64,000 bases of DNA, from contig NZ_QHKL01000003.1 of assembly GCF_003947415.1 (NCBI RefSeq), positions 930,001 through 994,000 of the forward strand. Direction: 5' to 3'. The notes beneath the pieces are model-generated. The model had not been told where the DNA came from. It ran no database searches and saw only the letters and a program-made list of their open reading frames with translations. Position numbers and translations under genes: made by a program. This DNA comes from Amycolatopsis sp. WAC 01376. Lineage in GTDB: Bacteria > Actinomycetota > Actinomycetes > Mycobacteriales > Pseudonocardiaceae. Below, in pieces: positions 16,833 through 24,803 of this stretch (position 1 is the stretch's first letter; each line of letters opens with the position of its first letter).

Positions 16833-17687
16833 ATGGCGAAAAAGGACACCGTCTCCGTCCGGGACACGCTGCGGATCGGCAAGGGGACCGAGCGGCACGA
16901 TCCGGGCTCGTTCCCGATCGGGCCGCACAAGAAGCCCAAGGGGCTGAAAGACCTCGCCGACGCCGGCGGCAAGCTCGCCAACCTGCAGGAGGCCCTCTAC
17001 GCGGAGGGCGTCGGCGGGGGGAACCGCAGCGTCCTGCTGGTGTTGCAGGGGATGGACACCTCCGGCAAGGGCGGCACGGTCGGCCACGTCCTCGGCCTGG
17101 TCAACCCGATGGGCGTGCGGTACGCGGGGTTCAAGAAGCCGACCGCGACCGAGCGGCGTCATCACTATCTGTGGCGGATCCGCAAACAGCTCCCCGTGCC
17201 GGGGCAGGTCGGCGTCTTCGACCGTTCGCACTACGAGGACATCCTGGTCCCGCGCGTGCAGAAGCTGGTGCCCGCCGCGGAATGGCGCAAGCGCTACGCC
17301 GAGATCAACGAGTTCGAGCAGGAGCTGACCGAGGCGGGCACGAAGATCGTGAAGATCTTCCTCGACATCTCGCCGGAGGAGCAGCTGAAGCGGCTCAAGG
17401 CGAGGTTGGAGACCCCGGAGAAGTGGTGGAAGTACAACCCCGCCGATCTCGACGCGCGTGCCCAGTGGAACGACTACCAGAAGGCCTACGCCGACATCTT
17501 CGCCAAGACCTCCACGGCGGCCGCGCCCTGGTACGCCGTCCCGGCGAACCGTAAGTGGTACCGCAACTGGCTGGTCGCGCGGCTGCTGATCGAGACGATC
17601 GAGGAGATGGACCCGAAGTTCCCTCCGGCCGACTTCGATCCCGAGACGGAGATCGAGAAGCTGGAAGGCGTTGGCGTACCGGGCTGA
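16833..17687 (+). CDS. ppk2: PPK2-family polyphosphate kinase
   Basis: A 284-residue polyphosphate kinase 2 that moves phosphate between polyphosphate and nucleotides. Walker A appears as LQGMDTSGKGGTVGHV, the lid region as RRHHYLWRIRKQLP, and Walker B as GVFDRSHYEDILVPRV. The single-domain length fits class I or III PPK2, which phosphorylates ADP/GDP or AMP/ADP. The conserved KWWKYNPADL segment is also present. It lies upstream of the S9 peptidase with a 20-base gap and may be co-transcribed with it. Confidence 0.92.
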   Translation: MAKKDTVSVRDTLRIGKGTERHDPGSFPIGPHKKPKGLKDLADAGGKLANLQEALYAEGVGGGNRSVLLVLQGMDTSGKGGTVGHVLGLVNPMGVRYAGFKKPTATERRHHYLWRIRKQLPVPGQVGVFDRSHYEDILVPRVQKLVPAAEWRKRYAEINEFEQELTEAGTKIVKIFLDISPEEQLKRLKARLETPEKWWKYNPADLDARAQWNDYQKAYADIFAKTSTAAAPWYAVPANRKWYRNWLVARLLIETIEEMDPKFPPADFDPETEIEKLEGVGVPG

Positions 17688-17707
17688 GCGTCTGAGAGAG
17701 TGCGGAA

Positions 17708-19831
17708 GTGACCGACACCAGCCTCGAAGATCTCCCGTTCCTCCGCCGCCAGGCCCGTACTCAGCGCTTCACCCTCGGCGCGCCGAAAGAGTTCAAGGTC
17801 GCCCCGGACGGTTCCCGCATCCTGTTCCTGCGGTCCGAGTCCGGTACCGACCCCCGGCACAGCCTGTGGTCGTTCGACGTCGCGTCGGGTGAGGAAACGA
17901 AGCTGGTCGACGCCGCCGAACTGCTGCCCGGTGAAGAGGACCTGCCGCCCGAGGAGCGTGCCCGCCGCGAGCGCAGCCGGGAGACCGGAGGCGGCGTGGT
18001 CGGCTACGCGGTCGACGACGCCTTCACCGTCGTCGCGTTCTCGCTTTCGGGCAAGCTCCACACCCTCGACCTGGCCACCGGCGCGGTGGCGGTGCTGGTC
18101 GAGGGTTCGGTCGTCGACCCGCGGCCCAGCCCGGACGGCACCCGGGTCGCCTACGTCCGGGACCGGCGGCTGCGGGTGATCGACCGCGCCACCGGTGAGG
18201 ATCGCGTGCTCGGCGGTGAAGACAGCGAAGACGGCGAGGACATCGCGTGGGGGCTCGCGGAGTTCATCGCGGCCGAGGAGATGGACCGCACCCGCGGCTA
18301 CTGGTGGGCTCCGGACGGGAAGAGCCTGCTGGCCGAACGCTCCGATCGCGCGAACGTGCCGCGCTGGACGATCGCCGATCCGGCCAATCCGCAGTCGCCG
18401 GCCAACGTCGTCGCGTACCCGGCGGCGGGCACCACGAACGCGGACGTGACGCTGGCGATCCTCGGGCTCGACGGCTCGCGAGTCGACGTCGCGAAGACCG
18501 ACTGGGAGTACCTCGCCGCGGTGCACTGGTCGGCGGCAGGTAAGCCGCTGCTGTCCGTGCAGTCGCGTGACCAGCGGAAGCTCGAGATCCAGGCGGTCGA
18601 CCCGGCGGACGGCTCGGTCGAGGTCCTGCACACCGAGACCGACGAGCACTGGGTCGAGCTCGCGGCGGGCGTCCCGGCGTGGACCACCGATGGCCGTCTG
18701 GTCCGGGAGAGTGCCGCCGACGGCGACCACCGGCTCGTCATCGACGGGGTCGCGGTCACCCCGCCCGGATTGCAGGTGCGGTCGATCCTGCACGTCGGTG
18801 ACGAGGTGCTGTTCAGCGCGTCGGAGGCCGATCCCACGCAGATCCACGTCTTCCGCACCGAAGGCGGCGAGCTCCGCCGTCTGTCCACTGAGGACGGTGT
18901 GCACGTCGGCTCCGGGAACACCTCGCTGACCGTGCTCTCGTCGTGGAGCCTGGAGCGCAGCGGCCCGGTGGTGACCGTCGTCTCCGGTGAGAAGACGGTG
19001 GCGCGTATCGGTTCCTACACCGTCGACCCGGACGTCGTGCCGAACCTGACCTGGCTGACGCTGGGGGAGCGGGGCCTGCGTGCCGCGCTCGTGCTGCCGA
19101 CCGGATACGAGGAGAGCGAAGGCAAGCTCCCGGTGCTGCTCGACCCGTACGGCGGCCCGCACGCCCAGCGTGTCCTGCAGACCCGCAACGCCTTCCTGAC
19201 CCCGCAGTGGTTCGCGGACCAGGGGTTCGCGGTGCTGGTCGCCGACGGGCGCGGGACGCCAGGCCGGGGTTCCGCGTGGGAAAAGGAGATCGCGGGCAAA
19301 CTCGCCGACGTCACCCTGGCCGACCAGGTCGACGCCCTGCACGCGGCGGCCGCGCTCCATCCGGAGCTGGATCTGGAACGGGTCGCGATCCGCGGCTGGT
19401 CCTACGGCGGCTACCTGTCCGCGCTGGCCGTGCTGCGCCGTCCCGACGTGTTCCACGCCGGTGTCGCGGGTGCGCCGGTGACCGATTGGTCGTTGTACGA
19501 CACGCATTACACAGAGCGTTATCTCGGGCTTCCGCAGGAGGAAACGGCCGCGTACGAACACAACTCGCTGATCGCCGGCGCCGGCGACCTTTCGCGGGCG
19601 CTGCTGATCGTGCACGGACTGGCCGACGACAACGTTTTCGTGGCCCACTCGTTGCGCCTGTCGTCGGCCTTGCTCGCCAAGGGACGCGCGCACGTGTTCC
19701 TGCCGCTGGCCGGCGCGACGCATATGACGCCGCAAGCCGAAGAGGTCGCGGAGAACCTGATGCGCACGCAGGTGGACTGGATCGTGCGTGAGCTGTCCGG
19801 TGCCGCGGTCAAGAGCGAGGAGAACGCATGA
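17708..19831 (+). CDS. S9-family prolyl oligopeptidase (dipeptidyl peptidase IV-like)
   Basis: A 707-residue serine peptidase with an N-terminal DPP4-type beta-propeller (roughly residues 40-440, containing GTDPRHSLWSFDV and EEMDRTRGYWWAPDG) and a C-terminal alpha/beta-hydrolase domain. The triad is visible: Ser565 in RGWSYGGYL, Asp640 or 641 in LADDNVF, and His672 in GATHMT. The Glu pair in the EEMDRTRG loop marks recognition of the substrate N-terminus. No signal peptide is seen, so it is probably cytosolic. The GTG at 17708 follows GCGGAA. The stop overlaps the next gene by 4 bases. Confidence 0.92.
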   Translation: MTDTSLEDLPFLRRQARTQRFTLGAPKEFKVAPDGSRILFLRSESGTDPRHSLWSFDVASGEETKLVDAAELLPGEEDLPPEERARRERSRETGGGVVGYAVDDAFTVVAFSLSGKLHTLDLATGAVAVLVEGSVVDPRPSPDGTRVAYVRDRRLRVIDRATGEDRVLGGEDSEDGEDIAWGLAEFIAAEEMDRTRGYWWAPDGKSLLAERSDRANVPRWTIADPANPQSPANVVAYPAAGTTNADVTLAILGLDGSRVDVAKTDWEYLAAVHWSAAGKPLLSVQSRDQRKLEIQAVDPADGSVEVLHTETDEHWVELAAGVPAWTTDGRLVRESAADGDHRLVIDGVAVTPPGLQVRSILHVGDEVLFSASEADPTQIHVFRTEGGELRRLSTEDGVHVGSGNTSLTVLSSWSLERSGPVVTVVSGEKTVARIGSYTVDPDVVPNLTWLTLGERGLRAALVLPTGYEESEGKLPVLLDPYGGPHAQRVLQTRNAFLTPQWFADQGFAVLVADGRGTPGRGSAWEKEIAGKLADVTLADQVDALHAAAALHPELDLERVAIRGWSYGGYLSALAVLRRPDVFHAGVAGAPVTDWSLYDTHYTERYLGLPQEETAAYEHNSLIAGAGDLSRALLIVHGLADDNVFVAHSLRLSSALLAKGRAHVFLPLAGATHMTPQAEEVAENLMRTQVDWIVRELSGAAVKSEENA

Positions 19832-20778
19832 AACGGTGGGGCATCACCATTCCGCTGACCGGGGTGCCGCTCGCGGCGCACAAGGAGCTGGTGCAGGAGC
19901 TGCCGGACCTCGGCTACACCGACGCGTGGTCGGCCGAGACGGCGGGCAACGACGCCTTCACCCCGCTGGTGCTGGCCTCGCAGTGGGCGCCACAGCTGCG
20001 GCTGGGCACCGCGATCGTGCCGGTGTACACGCGCGGACCCGGGCTGCTGGCGATGAGCGCGGCGACCGTCGCGGAACTGGCGCCCGGCCGGTTCGTGCTC
20101 GGCATCGGCGCGTCGTCGCCGGTGATCGTGAAGAACTGGAACGCCGCCGAGTTCGAGGCCCCGTTCGCGCGCTCCCGGGACACCCTGCGGTTCCTGCGGT
20201 CGGCGCTGGCGGGGGAGAAGGTCACCGAGGAGTACGAGACCTTCTCCGTCGGCAAGTTCCGGCTGGAGCGGCCCGCGGACCCGCCGCCGTCGATCATGCT
20301 CGCCGCGCTGCGGCCGGGGATGCTGCGGCTGGCCGCGAAGGAAGCCGACGGCGCCATCACCAACTGGCTCGCCGCCTCCGACGTGCCGAAGGTGCGGGCC
20401 GAGATCGGTCCGGACACCGAACTGGCCGCGCGGATCTTCGTGTGCCCCACCGAGGACAAGGCCGCCGCACGCGGCCTCGGCCGGATGCTCATCTCGAGCT
20501 ACCTGACCGTGCCCGTGTACGCGGCGTTCCACGAATGGCTCGGCCGCGGCGACGCGCTCGCGCCGATGCACGAGGCGTGGGCCTCCGGCGACCGGCAGAA
20601 GGCGAACCAGGTAATCCCGGACGAGGTCGTCGACGACCTGATCGTCCACGGCAGCCTCGACTCCTGCCGCGAGCAGGTGCAGTCCTATGTGGACAACGGG
20701 CTGACGACGCCGATCATCGCGCTGCTGCCGACGGGGGAGGATCCCTTCGCTCAGGTGCGGGGTCTGGCTCCGCGCTGA
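19828..20778 (+). CDS. LLM-class F420-dependent oxidoreductase
   Basis: A 316-residue luciferase-like TIM-barrel oxidoreductase of the F420-using type common in actinobacteria. Recognisable parts are WGITIPLTGVPL, LGYTDAWSAET, LRLGTAIVPVYTRGPGLLAM and PGRFVLGIGASSPVI. The substrate is unknown. The ATG overlaps the stop of the S9 peptidase gene (ATGA), so the two are translated together; a functional link is not obvious. It converges with the FAD/NAD oxidoreductase gene. Confidence 0.88.
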   Translation: MKRWGITIPLTGVPLAAHKELVQELPDLGYTDAWSAETAGNDAFTPLVLASQWAPQLRLGTAIVPVYTRGPGLLAMSAATVAELAPGRFVLGIGASSPVIVKNWNAAEFEAPFARSRDTLRFLRSALAGEKVTEEYETFSVGKFRLERPADPPPSIMLAALRPGMLRLAAKEADGAITNWLAASDVPKVRAEIGPDTELAARIFVCPTEDKAAARGLGRMLISSYLTVPVYAAFHEWLGRGDALAPMHEAWASGDRQKANQVIPDEVVDDLIVHGSLDSCREQVQSYVDNGLTTPIIALLPTGEDPFAQVRGLAPR

Positions 20779-20792
20779 CCGGTCCACCGGCC

Positions 20793-20845
20793 GCTATGAA
20801 CGGTCCGTTACTTGCAAAATTTGCAAGTAACGGACCGTTCATAGC
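20793..20845. repeat. Nearly perfect 53-base palindrome between convergent genes
   Basis: Perfect 26-bp arms (20793-20818 and 20820-20845) around one centre base. It starts GCTATGAACGGTCCG and ends CGGACCGTTCATAGC. Same design as 3964-4006 and 49183-49225, with bases changed in both arms together. It lies 14 bases beyond both flanking stop codons. Confidence 0.9.
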
Positions 20846-20859
20846 GCGCGTGCGAGGGC

Positions 20860-21936
20860 TCAGACGACGTTGAACAGCTCGTCGTACCTGGACACCATCA
20901 TGTGCGACCCCTTGATCTCCGAGGTCGTCGCCGCGTCCAGCACCCCGGCTTCCTCGGCGTAGGTCGCGCCCCCGGAAGGTCCGAGCGGTAGCGAGATCAT
21001 CGGCCCGCCCGGAGTGTGGGTCCGCAGTTCGCCGCCTTCGATCAGCGCCCGGATGTTGGCCACGACGACCTCCGCGTGGTCGCCCGCCACCTTCGCCAGC
21101 TTCCCTTCCGGCAGCGCGGTGATGTCGCCGAGCGCGAAGACCCGCGGCTGTCCCGGAAGCCGCAGGTCAGGCGCCACGTCCACCTGCCCGTTCGCTTGCC
21201 TCGCGGCCGCCAGTTCGCCGGAGAGGTATGCGGTGTGCGGAGCGCCGCCGTAGCACTGGAACCACAGGTCGGCGGTCACTTCGCCGCCGCCGGTGAGTCC
21301 CGAGGTGAACGTCTTGGCCTGCCCCGGTTCCGAGACCGGGGGCTCGGTCAGCGAAGTGCCGAGCAGGAGTTCGACGCCCAGATCGTCGAGCTGACGGCGG
21401 ATCTCCGCGCGGAACTCCTCCGGGAAGCCGGGCAGGATCTCCTTCGCCGGGTCGACGATCGTCACGGCCTTGTCCGGCCACACCGCCTTGATCTCACCCG
21501 CCAGTTCGAGGCCCACCGGGCCCGCGCCGAGCAGCAGCACCTTGTCCGTGCCCACGAGTTCCTCCCGCGTGGCACGGATCTTCGCCTTCGCCGACGCGCT
21601 GTCGTGGAAATCGATCTTCGCCGGGAACGGGTACGCCGAACCGGTCGCCAGCACGACGTAGTCCGGGGTGAGCCGCTCGCCGGACGCGAGCGTGACACCG
21701 TCCTGGTCGACGCTCACCGCGCGGTCGCGGAGCACTCGTCCCCGTTCGAGAAGCCGGGCGTACGGGTAGAAGAGCCGATCCGTCCACTCGGGATCGACGA
21801 GCCCGCGCAACGCGGCGACGTGGTGGACGAAATCCTCGCGCGGTTCGACGAGAACGACGTCGGCGAACGAGTCGAGCTCTTTGGCGACGGTGGTGCCGCC
21901 GTATCCCCCGCCGATGACGGCCACGGTCGTGGTCAT
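20860..21936 (-). CDS. FAD/NAD(P)-dependent oxidoreductase (AIFM2/NDH-2-like)
   Basis: A 358-residue pyridine-nucleotide-disulfide oxidoreductase fold. The FAD motif is VAVIGGGYGGTTVAKEL, the second dinucleotide motif VLLLGAGPVGLELAGEI, and the flavin-closing GQPRVFALGDITAL follows. Overall layout resembles the AIFM2/FSP1 branch of type-II NADH dehydrogenases, which reduce quinones. GGGGGAT precedes the ATG at 21936. It is divergent from a MarR regulator, and the shared promoter region carries three copies of a 15-base operator-like repeat, so repression by that MarR protein is likely. Confidence 0.85.
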   Translation of the reverse strand: MTTTVAVIGGGYGGTTVAKELDSFADVVLVEPREDFVHHVAALRGLVDPEWTDRLFYPYARLLERGRVLRDRAVSVDQDGVTLASGERLTPDYVVLATGSAYPFPAKIDFHDSASAKAKIRATREELVGTDKVLLLGAGPVGLELAGEIKAVWPDKAVTIVDPAKEILPGFPEEFRAEIRRQLDDLGVELLLGTSLTEPPVSEPGQAKTFTSGLTGGGEVTADLWFQCYGGAPHTAYLSGELAAARQANGQVDVAPDLRLPGQPRVFALGDITALPEGKLAKVAGDHAEVVVANIRALIEGGELRTHTPGGPMISLPLGPSGGATYAEEAGVLDAATTSEIKGSHMMVSRYDELFNVV

Positions 21937-21948
21937 GAGATCCCCCTA

Positions 21949-22001
21949 GTTCGTAGTGCGTAATGTTCGTACTGCGAACTACAGTAGTTCGTACTCCGAA
22001 C
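21949..22001. promoter_or_regulatory. Three tandem MarR-type operator repeats
   Basis: Three copies of a 15-base imperfect palindrome fill the gap between the oxidoreductase and marR genes: GTTCGTAGTGCGTAA (21949-21963), GTTCGTACTGCGAAC (21965-21979) and GTTCGTACTCCGAAC (21987-22001). Start-to-start distances are 16 and 22 bases. They overlap the promoters of both genes. Confidence 0.7.
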
Positions 22002-22023
22002 GATCGTCAAGTAGACTCCGGTC

Positions 22024-22449
22024 ATGACCACGGCCGAAGACCTCGGATTCGCGACGGCGCTGGTGCGGCTTTCGCATCTGGTGCAGCGGGCTTTCATCGA
22101 CGTCGGCCGGTCGCACGACCTCACACCGCAGCAGGCGCAACTGCTCTGCGTGCTGGCACAGGGGGAGTCGGGTGTCGGGATGACCGACCTCGGCAAGATG
22201 CTGAACCTGGAGAAGTCCAGTGTCACCGGCCTGGTGGATCGGGTGCAGCGGCGGTCGCTCGTCGAACGGGTCGCGGATTCCGGTGATCGCCGCGCGCTGA
22301 AGATCACGCTGACGGAAGAGGGCCTCCGGCTCGCGAACGCCGCGCACGAGGGTGTCGTCGAGAAACTGGAGGAGATGGCGGCCGATCTCCCGGCCGAACA
22401 GCGTGAGGCGGTCGCGGCGGCCGTGTGGCGGATGGCGCCCGAAGACTGA
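22024..22449 (+). CDS. MarR-family transcriptional regulator
   Basis: A 141-residue winged-helix repressor of the MarR family. Helix-turn-helix segment MTDLGKMLNLEKSSVTGLVD and wing RVADSGDRRALKITLTEEG, with DR at the wing tip, are classical. MarR proteins usually bind as dimers and let go on binding a small phenolic or oxidant ligand; the ligand here is unknown. It is divergent from the FAD/NAD oxidoreductase and most likely controls it and itself through the three operator repeats between them. It ends one base before the crcB stop on the other strand. Confidence 0.92.
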   Translation: MTTAEDLGFATALVRLSHLVQRAFIDVGRSHDLTPQQAQLLCVLAQGESGVGMTDLGKMLNLEKSSVTGLVDRVQRRSLVERVADSGDRRALKITLTEEGLRLANAAHEGVVEKLEEMAADLPAEQREAVAAAVWRMAPED

Positions 22450-22450
22450 T

Positions 22451-22825
22451 TCAGGTCCAGATCGCGCCGGCGAGCAGGAGTCCCGCCGCCGCGGCGCCGA
22501 TCCCGGCGACCATGGTGACGCCGACGTTCAGCACGGCCCGCGGGCGCGCCTTCTCGGTGAAGAGGCGCAGCGTTTCGTAGCCGAAGGTCGAAAAAGTGGT
22601 GAGCCCGCCGCAGAAGCCGACGGCCACCAGTGAGCGGATCCCGTCCGGCTGCCCGCCGTGCAGTGCCCAGCCGGTGAGGACCCCGAGGACCGACGAGCCC
22701 ACGATGTTGACCGCCAGCGTGCCCCACGGGAAGGCGGTACCTCGCCACGCCCGCAGCCGGAGATCGGTCAGGAAACGGACGATCGCACCGAAACCACCGC
22801 CGAGCGCGACGAAGAGAACGGTCAC
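22451..22825 (-). CDS. crcB: Fluoride channel CrcB/Fluc, second gene of the pair
   Basis: A 124-residue four-helix Fluc channel that lets fluoride leave the cell. Family motifs: GGGFGAIVRFL, WGTLAVNIVGSSVLG (conserved Asn lining the pore) and GFCGGLTTFSTFGYE (Phe box and sodium site). The GTG at 22825 overlaps the stop of the other crcB gene. Paired genes usually encode a heterodimeric channel with its two halves in opposite orientation. Confidence 0.92.
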   Translation of the reverse strand: MTVLFVALGGGFGAIVRFLTDLRLRAWRGTAFPWGTLAVNIVGSSVLGVLTGWALHGGQPDGIRSLVAVGFCGGLTTFSTFGYETLRLFTEKARPRAVLNVGVTMVAGIGAAAAGLLLAGAIWT

Positions 22826-23232
22826 TTCTTCACCGCGCGAGTGATTTCGTGCCCGGCGTAGACCGCTACCAAAGCGGCCGCCACCGTGCCGGACGCGTAC
22901 GCCAACCCGGTGAACGGACGCCCGTTCGTCACAAGATCGAGTGTGTCCGTCGCGTACGTCGAAAACGTGGTGTAACCGCCCAGGATCCCGATCCCGAGGA
23001 AGGGGCGCAGCAGCCGGTGCGGGTCTTCCGCCGCGGTCAGCGACGCCATCAGGACACCGATCAGCAGACAGCCGGAAACGTTGATGGCGAAGGTGGAAAG
23101 CGCGAATTGGCCCCGGGAATGGGGGATCGCGAGCGACAGCCCGTAGCGGGCGAGGCTGCCCAGCGCGCCACCCGCGCCGACGGCCGCGAGCACGTCCCAT
23201 CGCGGGCGGGGAACGGATGCCGCATCAGCCAT
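22822..23232 (-). CDS. crcB: Fluoride channel CrcB/Fluc, first gene of the pair
   Basis: A 136-residue Fluc protein with the same four-helix layout: GAGGALGSLARYGLS, LSTFAINVSGCLLIG and GILGGYTTFSTYATD. Compared with its partner, the Phe box carries Tyr (STY in place of STF). The ATG is at 23232. It is translated directly into the second crcB gene. I looked for a fluoride riboswitch upstream on the minus strand and did not recognise one. Confidence 0.92.
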   Translation of the reverse strand: MADAASVPRPRWDVLAAVGAGGALGSLARYGLSLAIPHSRGQFALSTFAINVSGCLLIGVLMASLTAAEDPHRLLRPFLGIGILGGYTTFSTYATDTLDLVTNGRPFTGLAYASGTVAAALVAVYAGHEITRAVKK

Positions 23233-23328
23233 GGATGGCAGCTTAGAACCGCTGTCCGGGTGAACTCGCGCCGCGGTGTCGAAGATCGCTCGGCAGGCCG
23301 TTTTTCCCTTCTGGACAGTGAATTTTCT

Positions 23329-23346
23329 CGACACGTGTCGTAGGCT
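23329..23346 (+). promoter_or_regulatory. Possible promoter/operator of the peptide-JmjC unit
   Basis: A perfect 12-base palindrome CGACACGTGTCG (23329-23340) is followed directly by TAGGCT, a possible -10 box, 59 bases before the peptide start. The -35 element is not clear. Confidence 0.35.
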
Positions 23347-23404
23347 CGGTGGCGCTCCAGACCGATTTTCGGTCCGTCCGCTCGTCTGAGAAAAAGGTGG
23401 CAGG

Positions 23405-23536
23405 ATGGCACAGGAACAGTCAGGTACGCAGGCTCCCGACAGTGGTTTGCTGCTGGAGGTCGAAATGATCCCGACCGCGGTCGACCGCGGGAAGGCCAAC
23501 GGCGCGGCCGCCGACAACGACGGCAACGACGGCTGA
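23405..23536 (+). CDS. 43-residue peptide, candidate RiPP-like precursor
   Basis: A small gene missed by length cut-offs. The ATG at 23405 follows AAGGTGG 4 bases upstream, and the stop codon abuts the GTG of the JmjC gene with no gap. Residues 1-14 are polar (MAQEQSGTQAPDSG), 15-23 hydrophobic-acidic (LLLEVEMIP), and the tail from residue 29 is rich in Gly, Ala, Asn and Asp (GKANGAAADNDGNDG). The middle block recalls the FxLD-type leader of some actinobacterial modified peptides, but the tail has no Cys, Ser or Thr, so lanthionine rings are excluded. Asn and Asp are typical targets of JmjC hydroxylases. Precursor status is an inference from size, composition and coupling. Confidence 0.6.
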   Translation: MAQEQSGTQAPDSGLLLEVEMIPTAVDRGKANGAAADNDGNDG

Positions 23537-24718
23537 GTGCCCGAAACGCCGACGCTGGCTGACCTCGTGGCTCCGCTCGGGGTCAGCCAGTTCTTCCAAG
23601 ACGTCCAGGGCGAGACCTATCGCCGTTTCGAAGGCCGCGCAGGCCGGTTCGCCGACCTGCTGCCGTGGCCGGCGCTGAACGCGATCCTCCGGCAGCATCG
23701 CCTCGAATTCCCGAGGCTGCGCCTCGCGCTCGACGGCACCCCGGTGCCCATGGAGAGCTACACCGATCTCGTCCCCACCCGCCGCAGTGGCACCGTCCCG
23801 CGGCTGCGAGCCGCTCCGTTCACCGAACAGCTCCGCGGCGGCGCGACGATGGTGCTCGACGCCATCCAGGAACTCAGCGACCCGATCGGCGACCTCGCCA
23901 GGGGGCTCGAACACGACCTCCGTGAGAGCGTCCAGGTCAACCTGTACGCGGGCTGGGGCGTCACCCACGGCTTCGACGTGCACTGGGACGACCACGACGC
24001 GTTCATCATCCAGGTCGCCGGCCGCAAACGCTGGCGGATGCACGGCCCGACCAGGCCCGCTCCGCTGCACCGCGACGTCGAACAGCCCGACCGGCCCGGT
24101 GAGCCGATCGACGACTTCATCCTCGAAGACGGCGGCGTCCTCTATGTCCCGCGCGGGCACTGGCACGACGTCACCGCGGTGGGGGAGATGTCACTGCATC
24201 TCACGCTCGGTTTCAGCCCGGCCACCGGGATCGACCTGGTGTCCTGGCTCGCCGACAAGCTCCGGGCGAGCACCGTGTTCCGTCAGGACCTCCCGAGGTT
24301 CGGGACGGAGGAGGAGCGGGCGGCCCGTGCCGCCGCATTGCGCGCGGAACTGGAAGCCACGCTGACCGCCGGCGTCCTCGACAGGTTCCTCACCGAGCGC
24401 GACTCGTCGGCCCCGGCGCATCCGCGGGTCGGGCTGCCGTGGGCGGCGACCTCCGGGCTGTTGCCCGACGGCGACGAGACCGAGGTCCGCTTCCTCGTCC
24501 CGCGGGCGGTGCTCGAAGAAGGTGACGGCCGGGTGACCCTGCTCGCGGACGGCAAACGGTTCGTCTTCGCGGGCGCCGCGGCCCCGCTGCTGAAAGCGCT
24601 GCTCGACGGCACGCCGCAGGCGGTCAAGCGACTCGCCGAACTGTCCGAACTCGATCGAGGGACCGTGCGGACCTTCCTCGGCGAGCTCACCACGCAGGGG
24701 CTCCTCTCGATCGGCTGA
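23537..24718 (+). CDS. JmjC/cupin 2-oxoglutarate-dependent hydroxylase
   Basis: A 393-residue Fe(II)/2-oxoglutarate oxygenase of the JmjC ribosomal-oxygenase type (ROXA/MINA/NO66 relatives). The iron ligands are His149 and Asp151 in FDVHWDDHDAF and His210 in VPRGHWHDV. The C-terminus (about 315-390, with AELSELDRGTVRTFLGELTT) looks like the winged-helix domain of that family. Known relatives hydroxylate Arg, His or Asn side chains in proteins. The GTG at 23537 follows the TGA of the 43-residue peptide without a gap, so the two are translationally coupled and the peptide is the natural candidate substrate. Ribosomal protein hydroxylation remains an alternative. Confidence 0.82.
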   Translation: MPETPTLADLVAPLGVSQFFQDVQGETYRRFEGRAGRFADLLPWPALNAILRQHRLEFPRLRLALDGTPVPMESYTDLVPTRRSGTVPRLRAAPFTEQLRGGATMVLDAIQELSDPIGDLARGLEHDLRESVQVNLYAGWGVTHGFDVHWDDHDAFIIQVAGRKRWRMHGPTRPAPLHRDVEQPDRPGEPIDDFILEDGGVLYVPRGHWHDVTAVGEMSLHLTLGFSPATGIDLVSWLADKLRASTVFRQDLPRFGTEEERAARAAALRAELEATLTAGVLDRFLTERDSSAPAHPRVGLPWAATSGLLPDGDETEVRFLVPRAVLEEGDGRVTLLADGKRFVFAGAAAPLLKALLDGTPQAVKRLAELSELDRGTVRTFLGELTTQGLLSIG

Positions 24719-24760
24719 AAGTCACAGGGGACGAGAAGTGTGAAGGGAGGCCGGGCGGGG

Positions 24761-24779
24761 TAAGCTAAGGCATGCCTAA
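24761..24779 (+). promoter_or_regulatory. Possible IdeR/DtxR iron box
   Basis: TAAGCTAAGGCATGCCTAA matches the 19-base iron-box consensus TTAGGTTAGSCTAACCTAA at about 13 positions, including both outer parts. It lies 25 bases before the sucrase/ferredoxin-like gene, whose relatives are often iron-regulated. Confidence 0.45.
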
Positions 24780-24803
24780 GGTGAAGTCCGGAGCGGTCGG
24801 CCG

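Noticed and set aside
22024..23232. marR and crcB genes as one system
   Set aside because: They converge and differ in strand; the operator repeats lie on the other side of marR, beside the oxidoreductase.
23233..23330. Fluoride riboswitch before the crcB pair
   Set aside because: I looked on the minus strand for the crcB-motif core and did not find a convincing one. A covariance-model search would settle it.
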